From Spirosoma validum (GTDB lineage: Bacteria; Bacteroidota; Bacteroidia; Cytophagales; Spirosomataceae), in the NCBI RefSeq assembly GCF_014699035.1, contig NZ_JACXAA010000007.1, positions 124,001 through 188,000 of the forward strand: 64,000 nucleotides of DNA. The letters run 5' to 3'. Position 1 is the first letter of the stretch. The number at the start of each line of letters is the position of its first letter. Positions 29,401 through 36,850 of this stretch are shown here, one piece after another. A program made the translations under genes and the position numbers. Below the pieces are notes generated by a model. That model ran no database searches. It was not told the origin of the DNA and saw nothing but the letters and a program-made list of their open reading frames with translations.

Positions 29401-29674
29401 TACCATCCGTGGTCGTTCCCTGCGTAGTTCCTTTTACAACCACGCTAACACCCGGCAACGCGCTGCCTTTCTCATCAATTACTTTACCAGATACCGTTAC
29501 GTCTACCGGTAGGGTGCCTGTCGATAATGACCCAGCTTTCGGCATGAGCCGAGCCATCAACTGCCTACTGGCTGAGGTAGTTTCTTTTTGTAGAATAGGT
29601 GTAGGCTCCTGGGCAAAACTGCTGACGGCGCCTGCGACCATACCTAGCGATACTAGTGTGTAGAGTCTTTTCAT
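26444..29674 (-). CDS. SusC/RagA family TonB-linked outer membrane transporter (second)
   Basis: 1076 residues: signal peptide ending SSFAQ, a carboxypeptidase-D-like domain (VSGKVIDEKGSALPGVSV), TLNEVVVVGYGSQRKQ, a plug with VRVRGIGSLGGGSDPIYVIDG, and a beta-barrel to the final LNF. It is the first gene of the 29-kb minus-strand block and has the longest 5' intergenic region, shared with a divergent GntR regulator gene. The first 130 residues are nearly the same as in the other SusC, the plug and barrel less so. Confidence 0.96.
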   Translation of the reverse strand: MKRLYTLVSLGMVAGAVSSFAQEPTPILQKETTSASRQLMARLMPKAGSLSTGTLPVDVTVSGKVIDEKGSALPGVSVVVKGTTQGTTTDGTGSYRISAPNTNATLVFSFVGYQKQEIVIGSKTTLTVTLLPDDQTLNEVVVVGYGSQRKQDITSAVSVINMRDIGEQPANNPNQILQGRAPGVVVKQKSGTPGGQFEVRVRGIGSLGGGSDPIYVIDGFVVGTSVGQNLNPNDIENVTVLKDAASTAIYGARGSNGVVLITTRQAKEGKVAVNLSLDYGIQSVPRSRRTKMLNGVEFAQFKKDIFMDQIRILQNREPAESEVPIGYRFPEQTQYSTNWFDLIMHDNAPYSDLNLGVSSGAGPIKALLSVGYYKEDGIIKKTDYDRISVRSNLSGQVNKFINIGLNINGTYTRQNLANTDGRSALVGGALLMDPRATPYNADGSLIPYINGVDGVFGFPNPLYVLENVYRKRNISDLLSNAFIEVSFLRNFKFKTSANIKLNNNTYKEYVPSTIGLSVASGTAGAPPRIATETDNTEELTNYSLDQLLTYKPQLGTNHSLDVLLGYTSQQEKVRGFTGTGNTFPDDLVPFLGAASIRSSTSYEYGWSLLAFLGRVNYSYKDKYLFSATFRREGSSRFGANNKYGDFPAASIGWRLTEESFMPKTSWLSDLKLRASWGITGNNNFLTIGNYPSLAFVTSGSGANSGNYNYILGNSFSAGKVVSSFANSNLKWEKSNQLDIGMDLALFNSKLIFNVEYYKKITNDMLLPVSIPSVSGFTTVLDNIGKVENHGVEIGAEYRTSFGQFNFRTNANISFNRNKILAIKGANDALYYGSFYGGYNVQKVGRPIGMIYGYNKLGIFNTQAEIDAAPKQDGAIPGAMKFQDTNGDGVISYDTQDMVEIGNPNPAFTWAWTFAGDYKKFDFNVMFLGVQGFDIYRNIEASTMNMDGVFNVLDKAKDRWRSATNPGTNPSDVHAQGGTSYFKWSRESSNRYVYDGSYVWLKTVTIGYNLPKFKSILSGARIFVTGNNLIIFTKYPGNNPDAGVRGTSTSSNNVELNNDDESYPVPRTFATGIKLNF

Positions 29675-29758
29675 GGGTTAAAGGAGTAGGAATTGATAAC
29701 CTAGAGTCTCGGAAAAGGACAATTAGTTAGTCCAATATGACAAGTCTGAACTCGTCAA

Positions 29759-29820
29759 CTTTCCTATACCTACCCATATTTGGCATTATTAGAATAATTT
29801 TCTTGGAATTTTCAATATAT
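29759..29820 (-). promoter_or_regulatory. Conserved element upstream of the second susC
   Basis: Second copy of the 14448-14510 element, 85-146 bases before the susC start and inside the 273-bp gap shared with the divergent GntR gene. No canonical TAnnTTTG -7 box is visible on the minus strand, so the promoter may use another sigma factor or need an activator. Confidence 0.75.
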
Positions 29821-29947
29821 CCGCCCCGTTTTCTTCTTTCTACATGTATAAAAAAAGAGTTCGCTCTTGTCTGGCGAACTCCTGTCAATACGTGCAACTT
29901 TGTGTACTCTTTTACCTTGGGTTCAACCCGAAATTAAGTTCTATACT

Positions 29948-30964
29948 ATGCTTTATCATATTAAAATCAACGACTATTCAAATACGCCCAAGTATCAGCA
30001 GATTTACAATTCGATTGTAGAAGGTATCGAGAATCGGGATATTTTACCCGGTGACAAGCTACCTTCTATCCATGAATTATGTGCCGAGTTTGACGTATCA
30101 AAAGGCACCATCGAGCGGGCATATGAACTCCTGAAAGAGAAAGAAATTATCGGGGCCGTAAAAGGAAAAGGATTTTACATTAACTATACGCCAACGGGGA
30201 AAAACCTAAAAATATTCCTGCTGTTCAATAAGTTAAGCGTGCACAAAAAAATCATTTACGATTCATTTGTCGAGTTGCTGGGTCCGACCGTAGCGATTGA
30301 TTTTTTTATCTACAATAACGACTTCCGGCTGTTTCGGGATTTAATTCAGCGCCAGACCCGTAATCATACTCACTACGTTATTATCGGCCATTTCTTCGAC
30401 GGGGGCGAAAAAGCCGACGAGTTGATCAATAGTCTGCCGAAACACAAACTGGTGATTCTGGATAAGCTTCTGGAAGGAATAACGGGCAACTATGCGGCTG
30501 TCTTTCAGAACTTTGAGAAAGATCTCTATCAGGCTTTGGTAGAAGCGCTGCCCCTTCTACGGAAATACAATACGCTAAGTATTCTTTTCCCTTCCTATTC
30601 GTATCACCCAAAAGCCATTCTGAACGGCTATTATAAGTTCTGCTACGAACACGGTTTCCAGACACGCGTCATTCATAATATTCAGAATGAATCGATCGAA
30701 CCGCAGCAGGCTTACATCAATTTAATGGAGGAAGATCTGGTTGAGTTAATCAAGAAAATAAAGCAGACCAATTACGTATTGGGTCAGGAGGTGGGGATTC
30801 TGTCGTACAACGACACCCCGTTAAAAGAATTCCTGCTGGAAGGCATCACGGTCATGTCGACCGATTTTGCTCAGATGGGTAGAACAGCCGCAAAACTGGT
30901 ATTAGACGGCAGTGTAGAACACGTAGAGAATCCATTTAAATTAATTATTAGGAAATCATTATAA
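29948..30964 (+). CDS. GntR-type transcriptional regulator with LacI-like effector domain
   Basis: 338 residues from the ATG at 29948 (MLYHIKINDYSNTPKYQQ). The winged-helix DNA-binding domain (about 5-75) has ILPGDKLPSIHELCAEFDVSKGTIERAYELLKEKEII, followed by a periplasmic-binding-protein-like sensor domain (KIFLLFNKLSVHKKIIYDSF, HYVIIGHFFDGG, KLVILDKL, VGILSYNDTPLKEFLLEGITVMSTDFAQMG), as in LacI/GalR-type effectors. It is divergent from susC and is the only regulator next to the block, so it is the prime candidate to control it through the conserved 62-bp element. That target is inferred. Confidence 0.92.
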   Translation: MLYHIKINDYSNTPKYQQIYNSIVEGIENRDILPGDKLPSIHELCAEFDVSKGTIERAYELLKEKEIIGAVKGKGFYINYTPTGKNLKIFLLFNKLSVHKKIIYDSFVELLGPTVAIDFFIYNNDFRLFRDLIQRQTRNHTHYVIIGHFFDGGEKADELINSLPKHKLVILDKLLEGITGNYAAVFQNFEKDLYQALVEALPLLRKYNTLSILFPSYSYHPKAILNGYYKFCYEHGFQTRVIHNIQNESIEPQQAYINLMEEDLVELIKKIKQTNYVLGQEVGILSYNDTPLKEFLLEGITVMSTDFAQMGRTAAKLVLDGSVEHVENPFKLIIRKSL

Positions 30965-30969
30965 ACTTA

Positions 30970-31067
30970 TTAACCCCAAAGCGGTCCGCCGTCGCGGCAC
31001 GGAGAATACAGAGATAGTTGAAGCCCTATGTTCTCCGTGCCGCGACGGCGGACCGCTTTGGGGTTAA
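30970..31067. terminator. Perfect 37-bp inverted repeat between convergent genes
   Basis: Arms 30970-31006 and 31031-31067 are perfect complements (ending in ACGGAGAA / TTCTCCGT) with a 24-base loop. It fills the whole gap between the convergent GntR and LiaF-like genes and ends in a run of A (31068-31071), so it can terminate transcription in both directions. The GC-rich arm is of the dispersed palindrome type. Confidence 0.85.
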
Positions 31068-31072
31068 AAAAC

Positions 31073-32128
31073 CTAATACCGTACTACTCTGAAGCTTGAG
31101 ATGCCGCCATTGTAGCGAATGGTCATTTTCTTTTGAGAGGCATCGTAACCAGGACTAACGAATTCGCCACCGCCGACATCCGTAAAATCATCGAGATGTT
31201 CGACATTGAGGGCACCATCTTTCTTGATCCGGCAACCTACTTCTTTTGGCACGTGTACCGTTACCGACGCAGCCCCAACGTCTAGCTTTATGTCAGCCTG
31301 ATCAGCTTTCGCGCCAAGTTTTAGATCAAGGTCGGCGGCACCGGCGCCAATTTTCATGTTTTTAACAGCGTATTGGCTTAAATCCAGATTGCCCTGTCCC
31401 GCACCGAGTGCTACGTCCATTGTCCAGATAGGCGTAGCATTTAAGTGTACATCAACACGGTTCTCAAAATCGCCATCTTTCAGATTGATGTGCTCATGCT
31501 CATTCTTAGGCTTTAATTCGATGGTTGGTGTATGCGTCGTTGGGTCACGATCAACTGACATCGAATATGTACCAACAGTCTGTTTCGTATCAGCTTTAAT
31601 GAGTTCGCTGGTCGGGTCACTAATGAAAAATCGCCCCGCTCCTCCCGACAGTTTCAGTACAGCCTCGTGGGCGTTAGCATCCATTGCCTCCGAAAAGGTA
31701 TTGGAATGCGTTTCAGCGCTTTCGACATTCCGACGTTCACGCTCTTCCCGATAATCGTCGTCATTATTATCATCATCGTCGTCGTTATCACCGGAATCAT
31801 TATCACTGTAAGTATGATCATTGTCGTCGTCATCGTCATCATGATTCCAGCGCATATGAAACCCATCGTGGTCCCGATCTCGATTATGGGAGAAAAAGCC
31901 AAACAACGTTGTCGGTAGTGCTACGGCCAGCATTATCGTTGTGATGAATGCCGCTGGGTTCCCGCGCCGTTCCAAAATCAGGTTAACACCGGCCAGAATC
32001 AAAAGCACCGGCCATAAATTCACCAGCGAGTGCCAATCGACATCGAGCCAACCAGCCCGGCGAGCGAGAAAAAGTACGCCTAGTGTCAGCAAAAAAATAC
32101 CCCAGAACAATCCGTTTCGTCGTTGCAT
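31073..32128 (-). CDS. LiaF-like envelope protein with acidic linker
   Basis: 351 residues. Two or three N-terminal membrane helices (7-22, 36-52, 58-79) are of the DUF5668/LiaI type. A very acidic, Asp-rich stretch at about 95-126 (D runs broken by N, H and S) follows, then a charged EERERR patch and a C-terminal all-beta LiaF-like domain with repeating LDLSQYAVKNMKIGAGAADLDLKLG-type strands (about 180-351, shown here in part). LiaF-type proteins dampen cell-envelope stress signalling in Firmicutes; in Bacteroidota the role is not defined. It is 86 bases downstream of the PspC gene, consistent with one stress operon. Confidence 0.82.
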   Translation of the reverse strand: MQRRNGLFWGIFLLTLGVLFLARRAGWLDVDWHSLVNLWPVLLILAGVNLILERRGNPAAFITTIMLAVALPTTLFGFFSHNRDRDHDGFHMRWNHDDDDDDNDHTYSDNDSGDNDDDDDNNDDDYREERERRNVESAETHSNTFSEAMDANAHEAVLKLSGGAGRFFISDPTSELIKADTKQTVGTYSMSVDRDPTTHTPTIELKPKNEHEHINLKDGDFENRVDVHLNATPIWTMDVALGAGQGNLDLSQYAVKNMKIGAGAADLDLKLGAKADQADIKLDVGAASVTVHVPKEVGCRIKKDGALNVEHLDDFTDVGGGEFVSPGYDASQKKMTIRYNGGISSFRVVRY

Positions 32129-32213
32129 AGCAAAAGTGTTTTTTATGATGCCGACTAGATGAAGTTGACTACCAGATTAGGCTATTATACTCCATCCAGC
32201 CGGCATCATCTGG

Positions 32214-32699
32214 TTAAAGAGTTCCGTTCGGATCGTTGTTGGTTGTATCGCCATAATTGGTTGTATTATCGTATGGCGGTTTAATCCGATCCCTGAAAAT
32301 CAGCCATATACCGATTGCAATCAGAAGGAAAGGCCACAGATCGCCGAAGTCGATATCGAAGTAGCGGTCGATCAGAAACATGATACCGAGCAGAATCAGA
32401 ACGGCCCCGCCGATAATGCTACGGTCGGGTGATGCGGGCTTGTTGGGATTGTAGGGATTCATGGAAAAATAAGGATTAGAAAACGCGGTTGATTGGGCCA
32501 CATACCCATCCGAATGCCGTTCGGGTAGTGCGATCCAGAGGATAATATAAATGATTATAGCCGGAAAATGGGGCAAAAAAATTCCGATTACAAAAAGCAC
32601 GCGTACCAATGCGCGATCAATTCCAAAATAATCGGCCAAACCAGCACATACGCCCCCAATCTGGGCCTGGTCGGCAATACGTTCTAAGCGCTTGTTCAT
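32214..32699 (-). CDS. PspC domain protein
   Basis: 161 residues. The PspC domain is at 5-62 (RIADQAQIGGVCAGLADYFG, DRALVRVLFVI, IIYIILWIALP) with a membrane helix. A Pro/Asn/Ser-rich linker and a second hydrophobic pair (about 93-133, LILLGIMFLIDRYF, LWPFLLIAIGIWLIF) of the DUF5668 type follow. PspC proteins sense or relay membrane stress. The same second domain occurs at the N-terminus of the LiaF-like neighbour, so the two probably interact or respond together. Confidence 0.9.
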   Translation of the reverse strand: MNKRLERIADQAQIGGVCAGLADYFGIDRALVRVLFVIGIFLPHFPAIIIYIILWIALPERHSDGYVAQSTAFSNPYFSMNPYNPNKPASPDRSIIGGAVLILLGIMFLIDRYFDIDFGDLWPFLLIAIGIWLIFRDRIKPPYDNTTNYGDTTNNDPNGTL

Positions 32700-32900
32700 G
32701 GCATATATCTGTTTAAAACGATGTAAACCTAGCAGACAACGAGGACCAGTGGAAGCAGAATTGGAAGAATGGACGCGGCTATGGATGGAAGTATGTTTTC
32801 AATGATAGTAGGTAATGCATAGTAGTGAATTATAGTTGTCAGTCAATAGTCGCTAGTAGTTGTCGATTAACTTCTTTGAGTTATTTACGCTAACGACTAA

Positions 32901-33521
32901 CTATTCTTCCTCGATTGCTTCCAGGATATCCATTAACTCACCAAATTCTTTGTAGCCGGGTCGTTCTTCATCGCCACCACTCAGCGCAATACCCCGAACA
33001 GGCAGGTCTGTCAACAATGTATGGACATTTTGAAGAGAGATCCCCGTTCCCAGTAAAATAGAATATCGGGACGAGAGTCGCTGAATAGTAGCTTTCAAAT
33101 CAGCATCGAAATGGATAGAGCCATTGCTTTCGAGCAGAATATAATCAGCACCAGCCACGCCCGTCTGAAACAACGTATCGAGTTGATCAAGCGTTAGCTG
33201 CGACAAATCTACGCGCAGAATGAGCGGCTTACCAAACGTACCAAGATAGGGTAACAAAGCCGATTCGTCCACTTGCAACACATCGGGCTGGTATGTATCC
33301 AGGAGTTGCTCGATAACTTCAGGATCAGCCGATGCCGTTTCACCAACAATCTGCACACCGGCTACCCATCCTCTGATGTCGTTAAATTTTTTCGGTTCAA
33401 TATAATCCGGGGATTCAGCATCCATTGAAAAGCCGAGCATATCAACGCCCATTCCGGCACAGTAGCGGGCATCACTGAGGTTGGTAACGTTAGAAATTTT
33501 GACGAGAGTTTGGAGAGACAT
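32901..33521 (-). CDS. TrpF-like barrel protein lacking TrpF catalytic residues
   Basis: 206 residues that align by eye with phosphoribosylanthranilate isomerase: VKISNVTNLSDARYCAGMGVDMLGF at the N-terminus (in place of KICG...), and GIALSGGDEERPGYKEF at the C-terminus (in place of the phosphate-binding SSGVE...PG.K motif). The catalytic Cys is Ser10 here, and the general acid Asp is replaced by Glu131 in ILLES. No other trp gene is nearby. It is therefore likely a paralog with another job or an inactive form, not the tryptophan enzyme. The start ATG is clear; a possible -7 box is 27 bases upstream. Confidence 0.8.
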   Translation of the reverse strand: MSLQTLVKISNVTNLSDARYCAGMGVDMLGFSMDAESPDYIEPKKFNDIRGWVAGVQIVGETASADPEVIEQLLDTYQPDVLQVDESALLPYLGTFGKPLILRVDLSQLTLDQLDTLFQTGVAGADYILLESNGSIHFDADLKATIQRLSSRYSILLGTGISLQNVHTLLTDLPVRGIALSGGDEERPGYKEFGELMDILEAIEEE

Positions 33522-33547
33522 GATAACAGGTATCGGTTTCGTGGCGG

Positions 33548-33555
33548 CAAAGTTA
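33548..33555 (-). promoter_or_regulatory. Candidate -7 box (TAACTTTG) for the TrpF-like gene
   Basis: It matches the Bacteroidota TAnnTTTG consensus on the minus strand, 27 bases from the start codon. I see no TTG at the usual -33 distance, so this is weak. Confidence 0.4.
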
Positions 33556-33729
33556 CGGACAGCCGCCCTCTCTAAGACTTGCTTTCACAATAGTTTGTTC
33601 GGCTTCGGACAAGTCGTGTACAGTTTCGGACATTCTATTTTAATCAAAATAGCTTTAATGGGCACGTATAGGCACTTTTTCAAAATTGGCAGAGTATTTG
33701 TTCTACAAAAGTTAATGTAATTCATCATT

Positions 33730-34068
33730 ATGAAACGATCGTATCTAGGTGAGTTTGAAGAAATCGTATTACTAACCGTTGCCGTTCTGAACGAGCGCGC
33801 TTACGGCGTGGCCATTACCGACGAACTGGACCGACAAACAGGGCGCTCAGTAAGTATCAGTGCGGTGCATGCTGCGCTACATCGTTTGCAGGAAAAAGGG
33901 ATGCTTTCGTCGTACATGGGCGAAGCAACGGCTGAGCGTGGGGGGCGTCGTAAACGCCTGTTTACCGTTACGGCGCTGGGTAGCCGGGCGCTTCACGACA
34001 TTCGATCCATGCGCGACCAGCTCTGGAATTCGATTTTGCCAAACGCTTTACCAGCTATCAGCCTATGA
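33730..34068 (+). CDS. PadR family transcriptional regulator
   Basis: 112 residues with a compact winged helix: YLGEFEEIVLLTVAVLNERAYGVAITDELDRQTGR, then SISAVHAALHRLQEKGML, typical of PadR, and the wing RRKRLFTVTALG. It lies before and overlaps by four bases (ATGA) the permease gene; PadR genes paired with efflux permeases are a standard arrangement, so it probably represses that operon. Confidence 0.93.
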   Translation: MKRSYLGEFEEIVLLTVAVLNERAYGVAITDELDRQTGRSVSISAVHAALHRLQEKGMLSSYMGEATAERGGRRKRLFTVTALGSRALHDIRSMRDQLWNSILPNALPAISL

Positions 34069-36761
34069 AACCGACTCATCGAACCGCTCCACCTCCTTTT
34101 GCAGATCGTCTGCTCGAACTCTTCTGTGCTCCACACCTGCTGGAGGAATTACAGGGCGACTTACATGAACGCTACAAACGGGACGTAATGCGGCTCGGGA
34201 AAACCAAGGCCAATCGTCGGTACTGGCGTAATGTGCTGGGCTTTTTACAGCCCCGGGCTGGATTGCCATTTGTACTTAAACGTCAAGCAACAGACTATTC
34301 ATCTCCCTCCTTACTACATCCTGTTATGTTACGTAATTACATTAAAACCTCGCTACGTAGTCTGACAAAGCACAAAGTCAGTACGCTCATTAATCTTTTC
34401 GGGCTTACGCTGGGCGTTACCGCCTGTCTGGCTATTTACCTCATCACAAATTACGAACTCAGCTATGATACGTTCCATCCCGACAGTGAGCGTATCTATC
34501 GGCTGGTGGGCGAAGCGCAATACGAAAAAAATGGTGAGAAGCACCCGGTCGGGTTCATACCAGTCCCTGTACCGGGGGCGATTCGCAAAGAAATTCCCGG
34601 ACTGGGAACTGTGGCTGCTTTTCATACGATCGAATCGGACGTGCTAATCCCGAACGGAGATGAAAAACCGATCCGTTTTGAAAGCCGGAGACGCACGGGC
34701 GGTAATGCCGACCTTGTGGTTGTGGATCCTAAGTACTTCGATATTTTCAAGTACCAATGGCTGGCTGGCAATCCAAACGTTGCGTTAAATGAACCGTTTA
34801 AGGTGGTTCTATCGGAACAGAAAGCCCATAAATATTTTGGTGATTTACCCCTCGATCAATTCCTTGGGAAAGACGTAATTTATCTGGATTCGGTGCGAGT
34901 CAACGTAGCCGGTATCGTTAAGGACTGGACCCAGCCAACGGATTTTACGTTTACTGATTTTATTTCATTAGCTACGGTCCGAGCCAGTCAGTTAAAGAAC
35001 GAAATCAACCTCGATCAATGGGAAGATATCTGGTCAGCCTCGCAGGCGTTTGTCAAGCTTCCGGAAGGCTCAACGCCCGCTCAGTTCACGGCACAATTTC
35101 AGCGATTTAGCAAAGCACACTACTCAAAGGATTTCAGCTTTACGCCCGCTCTCCAACCGTTGTCGGACGTTCATTTCAACGAAAATTACGATGATAATTA
35201 CTCCCGCAAAGCACACTTACCGACACTCTACGGTCTGATAGCCATTGCCGGGTTTATTCTGCTGATTGCGGCTATCAACTTCATCAATTTATCGACCGCT
35301 CAATCGGTTCAGCGGGCTAAGGAAACCGGTATCCGCAAAGTGATGGGCAGCAGCCGCGCCAATCTGATAACCCAATTTTTGAGTGAAACCGTTTTCCTGA
35401 CGCTCATCGCTGTCCTGATCTCATTAGCGCTCGTTAAGCCCATTTTATTCGCCTTTCAATCGTTAACGCCCAAGGGTCTCGTGGTTGAATTGTTTAGCTT
35501 ACAAACAGGGCTGTTTCTGCTCGGGGTTACAGCCGTTACGTCGTTGTTAGCAGGCTTTTATCCGTCCTGGGTATTGTCGTCCTATATACCTGCGCTAACC
35601 CTCAAAGGCCAAACCACGTTGACAGGTGGACAGAAAGGATATTTACGTAAAACCCTGATTGTATTCCAGTTTACGGTCTCGCTGGTGTTTATTATCGGAA
35701 CGCTGATGGTTGGGCGACAGTTGAGTTTTATGCGCAACAAAGACCGTGGCTTTTCAACCGATGCCATTGTTTCGATACGTCCTCCCCAGACTGATAAAGG
35801 GCCTGTACTGGCTCAGAAAATCAAACAACTGTCGAACGTTGAAGGTGTAACAATGGAGTGGTTTCCGCCGATGGGCGACGCTTATATGGTAACCAAACTA
35901 AAATACCATGGCAAAAAGCGGGACGTAGAGATGGACGCATCCGTAAAGGTGGGCGATGAAAATTTTATTCCACTGTATCAGCTTCGGCTTCTGGCGGGGC
36001 GGAATTACGTAAAAAGTGATTCAATGCGGGAACTGGTCATCAATGCTACGTTTGCCAGGGCGCTGGGGTTTCAAAAACCAGCAGATGCGATAAACCAGTT
36101 GATCGAATTTCAGGATAAAAGGTATCCTATTGTAGGGGTCGTCGCTGATTTCCATGAGCAGTCATTCCACGAAAAAATCGGAGCCCTATTCATCGCCAAT
36201 ATGCCGCAGGCCCGAAACATTGGCGTTAAGTTGGCAACGACCGGAAAGCCGATGAACGAGGTTAAAGCCACGCTGGCTAGTATCGAGCAGGCGTGGAAAT
36301 CAGTATATCCAGATAATAAGTTTGAGTATTCCTTCCTGGACGACTCGATCGCCAGACTTTATGAAAAAGAGCAGAAAACCGGGCAACTTGTCAATACAGC
36401 AACGGCTGTTGCCATTCTGATTTCGTGCATGGGCCTATTCGGCCTGGCGATGTTTACGGCTGAACAACGTACCAAAGAAATTGGCGTCCGGAAAGTGCTG
36501 GGCGCCACCGTAATCAGTATTGTGGTACTTCTTTCGCAGGATTTCCTCAAGCTCGTATTGATTGCGATGGTTATTGCCAGCCCATTAGCCTGGTGGGCAA
36601 TGGATCAATGGCTTAAAGACTTCGCCTATAAGGTTTCGATAGAGTGGTGGGTATTTTTGCTGGCAGGGTCGATAGCTGCCGGCATTGCGCTCTTAACAAT
36701 CAGTTTCCAGAGCATTAAAGCCGCGCTTGTGAATCCAGCCAGAAGCCTCAGGAGTGAGTAA
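34065..36761 (+). CDS. FtsX/MacB-type ABC transporter permease with N-terminal prefix domain
   Basis: 898 residues. An N-terminal soluble prefix domain (about 1-75; PPFADRLLELFCAPHLLEE, LQGDLHERYKRD) of the permease-prefix type is found in PadR-linked permeases. A first transmembrane helix (about 105-125, TLINLFGLTLGVTACLAIYL), a MacB-like periplasmic domain (about 130-390), an FtsX membrane domain (about 390-510), a second periplasmic domain and a second FtsX domain (about 770-890; MGLFGLAMFTAEQRTKEIGV) follow. There is no ATPase, so it needs one encoded elsewhere. Likely role: export or mechanotransmission at the inner membrane, regulated by the overlapping PadR gene. Confidence 0.9.
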   Translation: MKPTHRTAPPPFADRLLELFCAPHLLEELQGDLHERYKRDVMRLGKTKANRRYWRNVLGFLQPRAGLPFVLKRQATDYSSPSLLHPVMLRNYIKTSLRSLTKHKVSTLINLFGLTLGVTACLAIYLITNYELSYDTFHPDSERIYRLVGEAQYEKNGEKHPVGFIPVPVPGAIRKEIPGLGTVAAFHTIESDVLIPNGDEKPIRFESRRRTGGNADLVVVDPKYFDIFKYQWLAGNPNVALNEPFKVVLSEQKAHKYFGDLPLDQFLGKDVIYLDSVRVNVAGIVKDWTQPTDFTFTDFISLATVRASQLKNEINLDQWEDIWSASQAFVKLPEGSTPAQFTAQFQRFSKAHYSKDFSFTPALQPLSDVHFNENYDDNYSRKAHLPTLYGLIAIAGFILLIAAINFINLSTAQSVQRAKETGIRKVMGSSRANLITQFLSETVFLTLIAVLISLALVKPILFAFQSLTPKGLVVELFSLQTGLFLLGVTAVTSLLAGFYPSWVLSSYIPALTLKGQTTLTGGQKGYLRKTLIVFQFTVSLVFIIGTLMVGRQLSFMRNKDRGFSTDAIVSIRPPQTDKGPVLAQKIKQLSNVEGVTMEWFPPMGDAYMVTKLKYHGKKRDVEMDASVKVGDENFIPLYQLRLLAGRNYVKSDSMRELVINATFARALGFQKPADAINQLIEFQDKRYPIVGVVADFHEQSFHEKIGALFIANMPQARNIGVKLATTGKPMNEVKATLASIEQAWKSVYPDNKFEYSFLDDSIARLYEKEQKTGQLVNTATAVAILISCMGLFGLAMFTAEQRTKEIGVRKVLGATVISIVVLLSQDFLKLVLIAMVIASPLAWWAMDQWLKDFAYKVSIEWWVFLLAGSIAAGIALLTISFQSIKAALVNPARSLRSE

Positions 36762-36850
36762 CGCAGCTACGTTGATCGTTTATTTTCTGCGTGATTGACT
36801 GGTATAAATCAGGGACCATGTCTTTTTATAGCAGAACGTGTCCCTGAATA

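Noticed and set aside
31654-31944. Open frames antisense to the Asp-rich LiaF-like protein
   Set aside because: The His/Ile-rich products are shadows of GAT/GTC repeats in the real gene on the minus strand.
32901-33521. Tryptophan biosynthesis enzyme TrpF
   Set aside because: Both catalytic residues are replaced and no trp gene is near.
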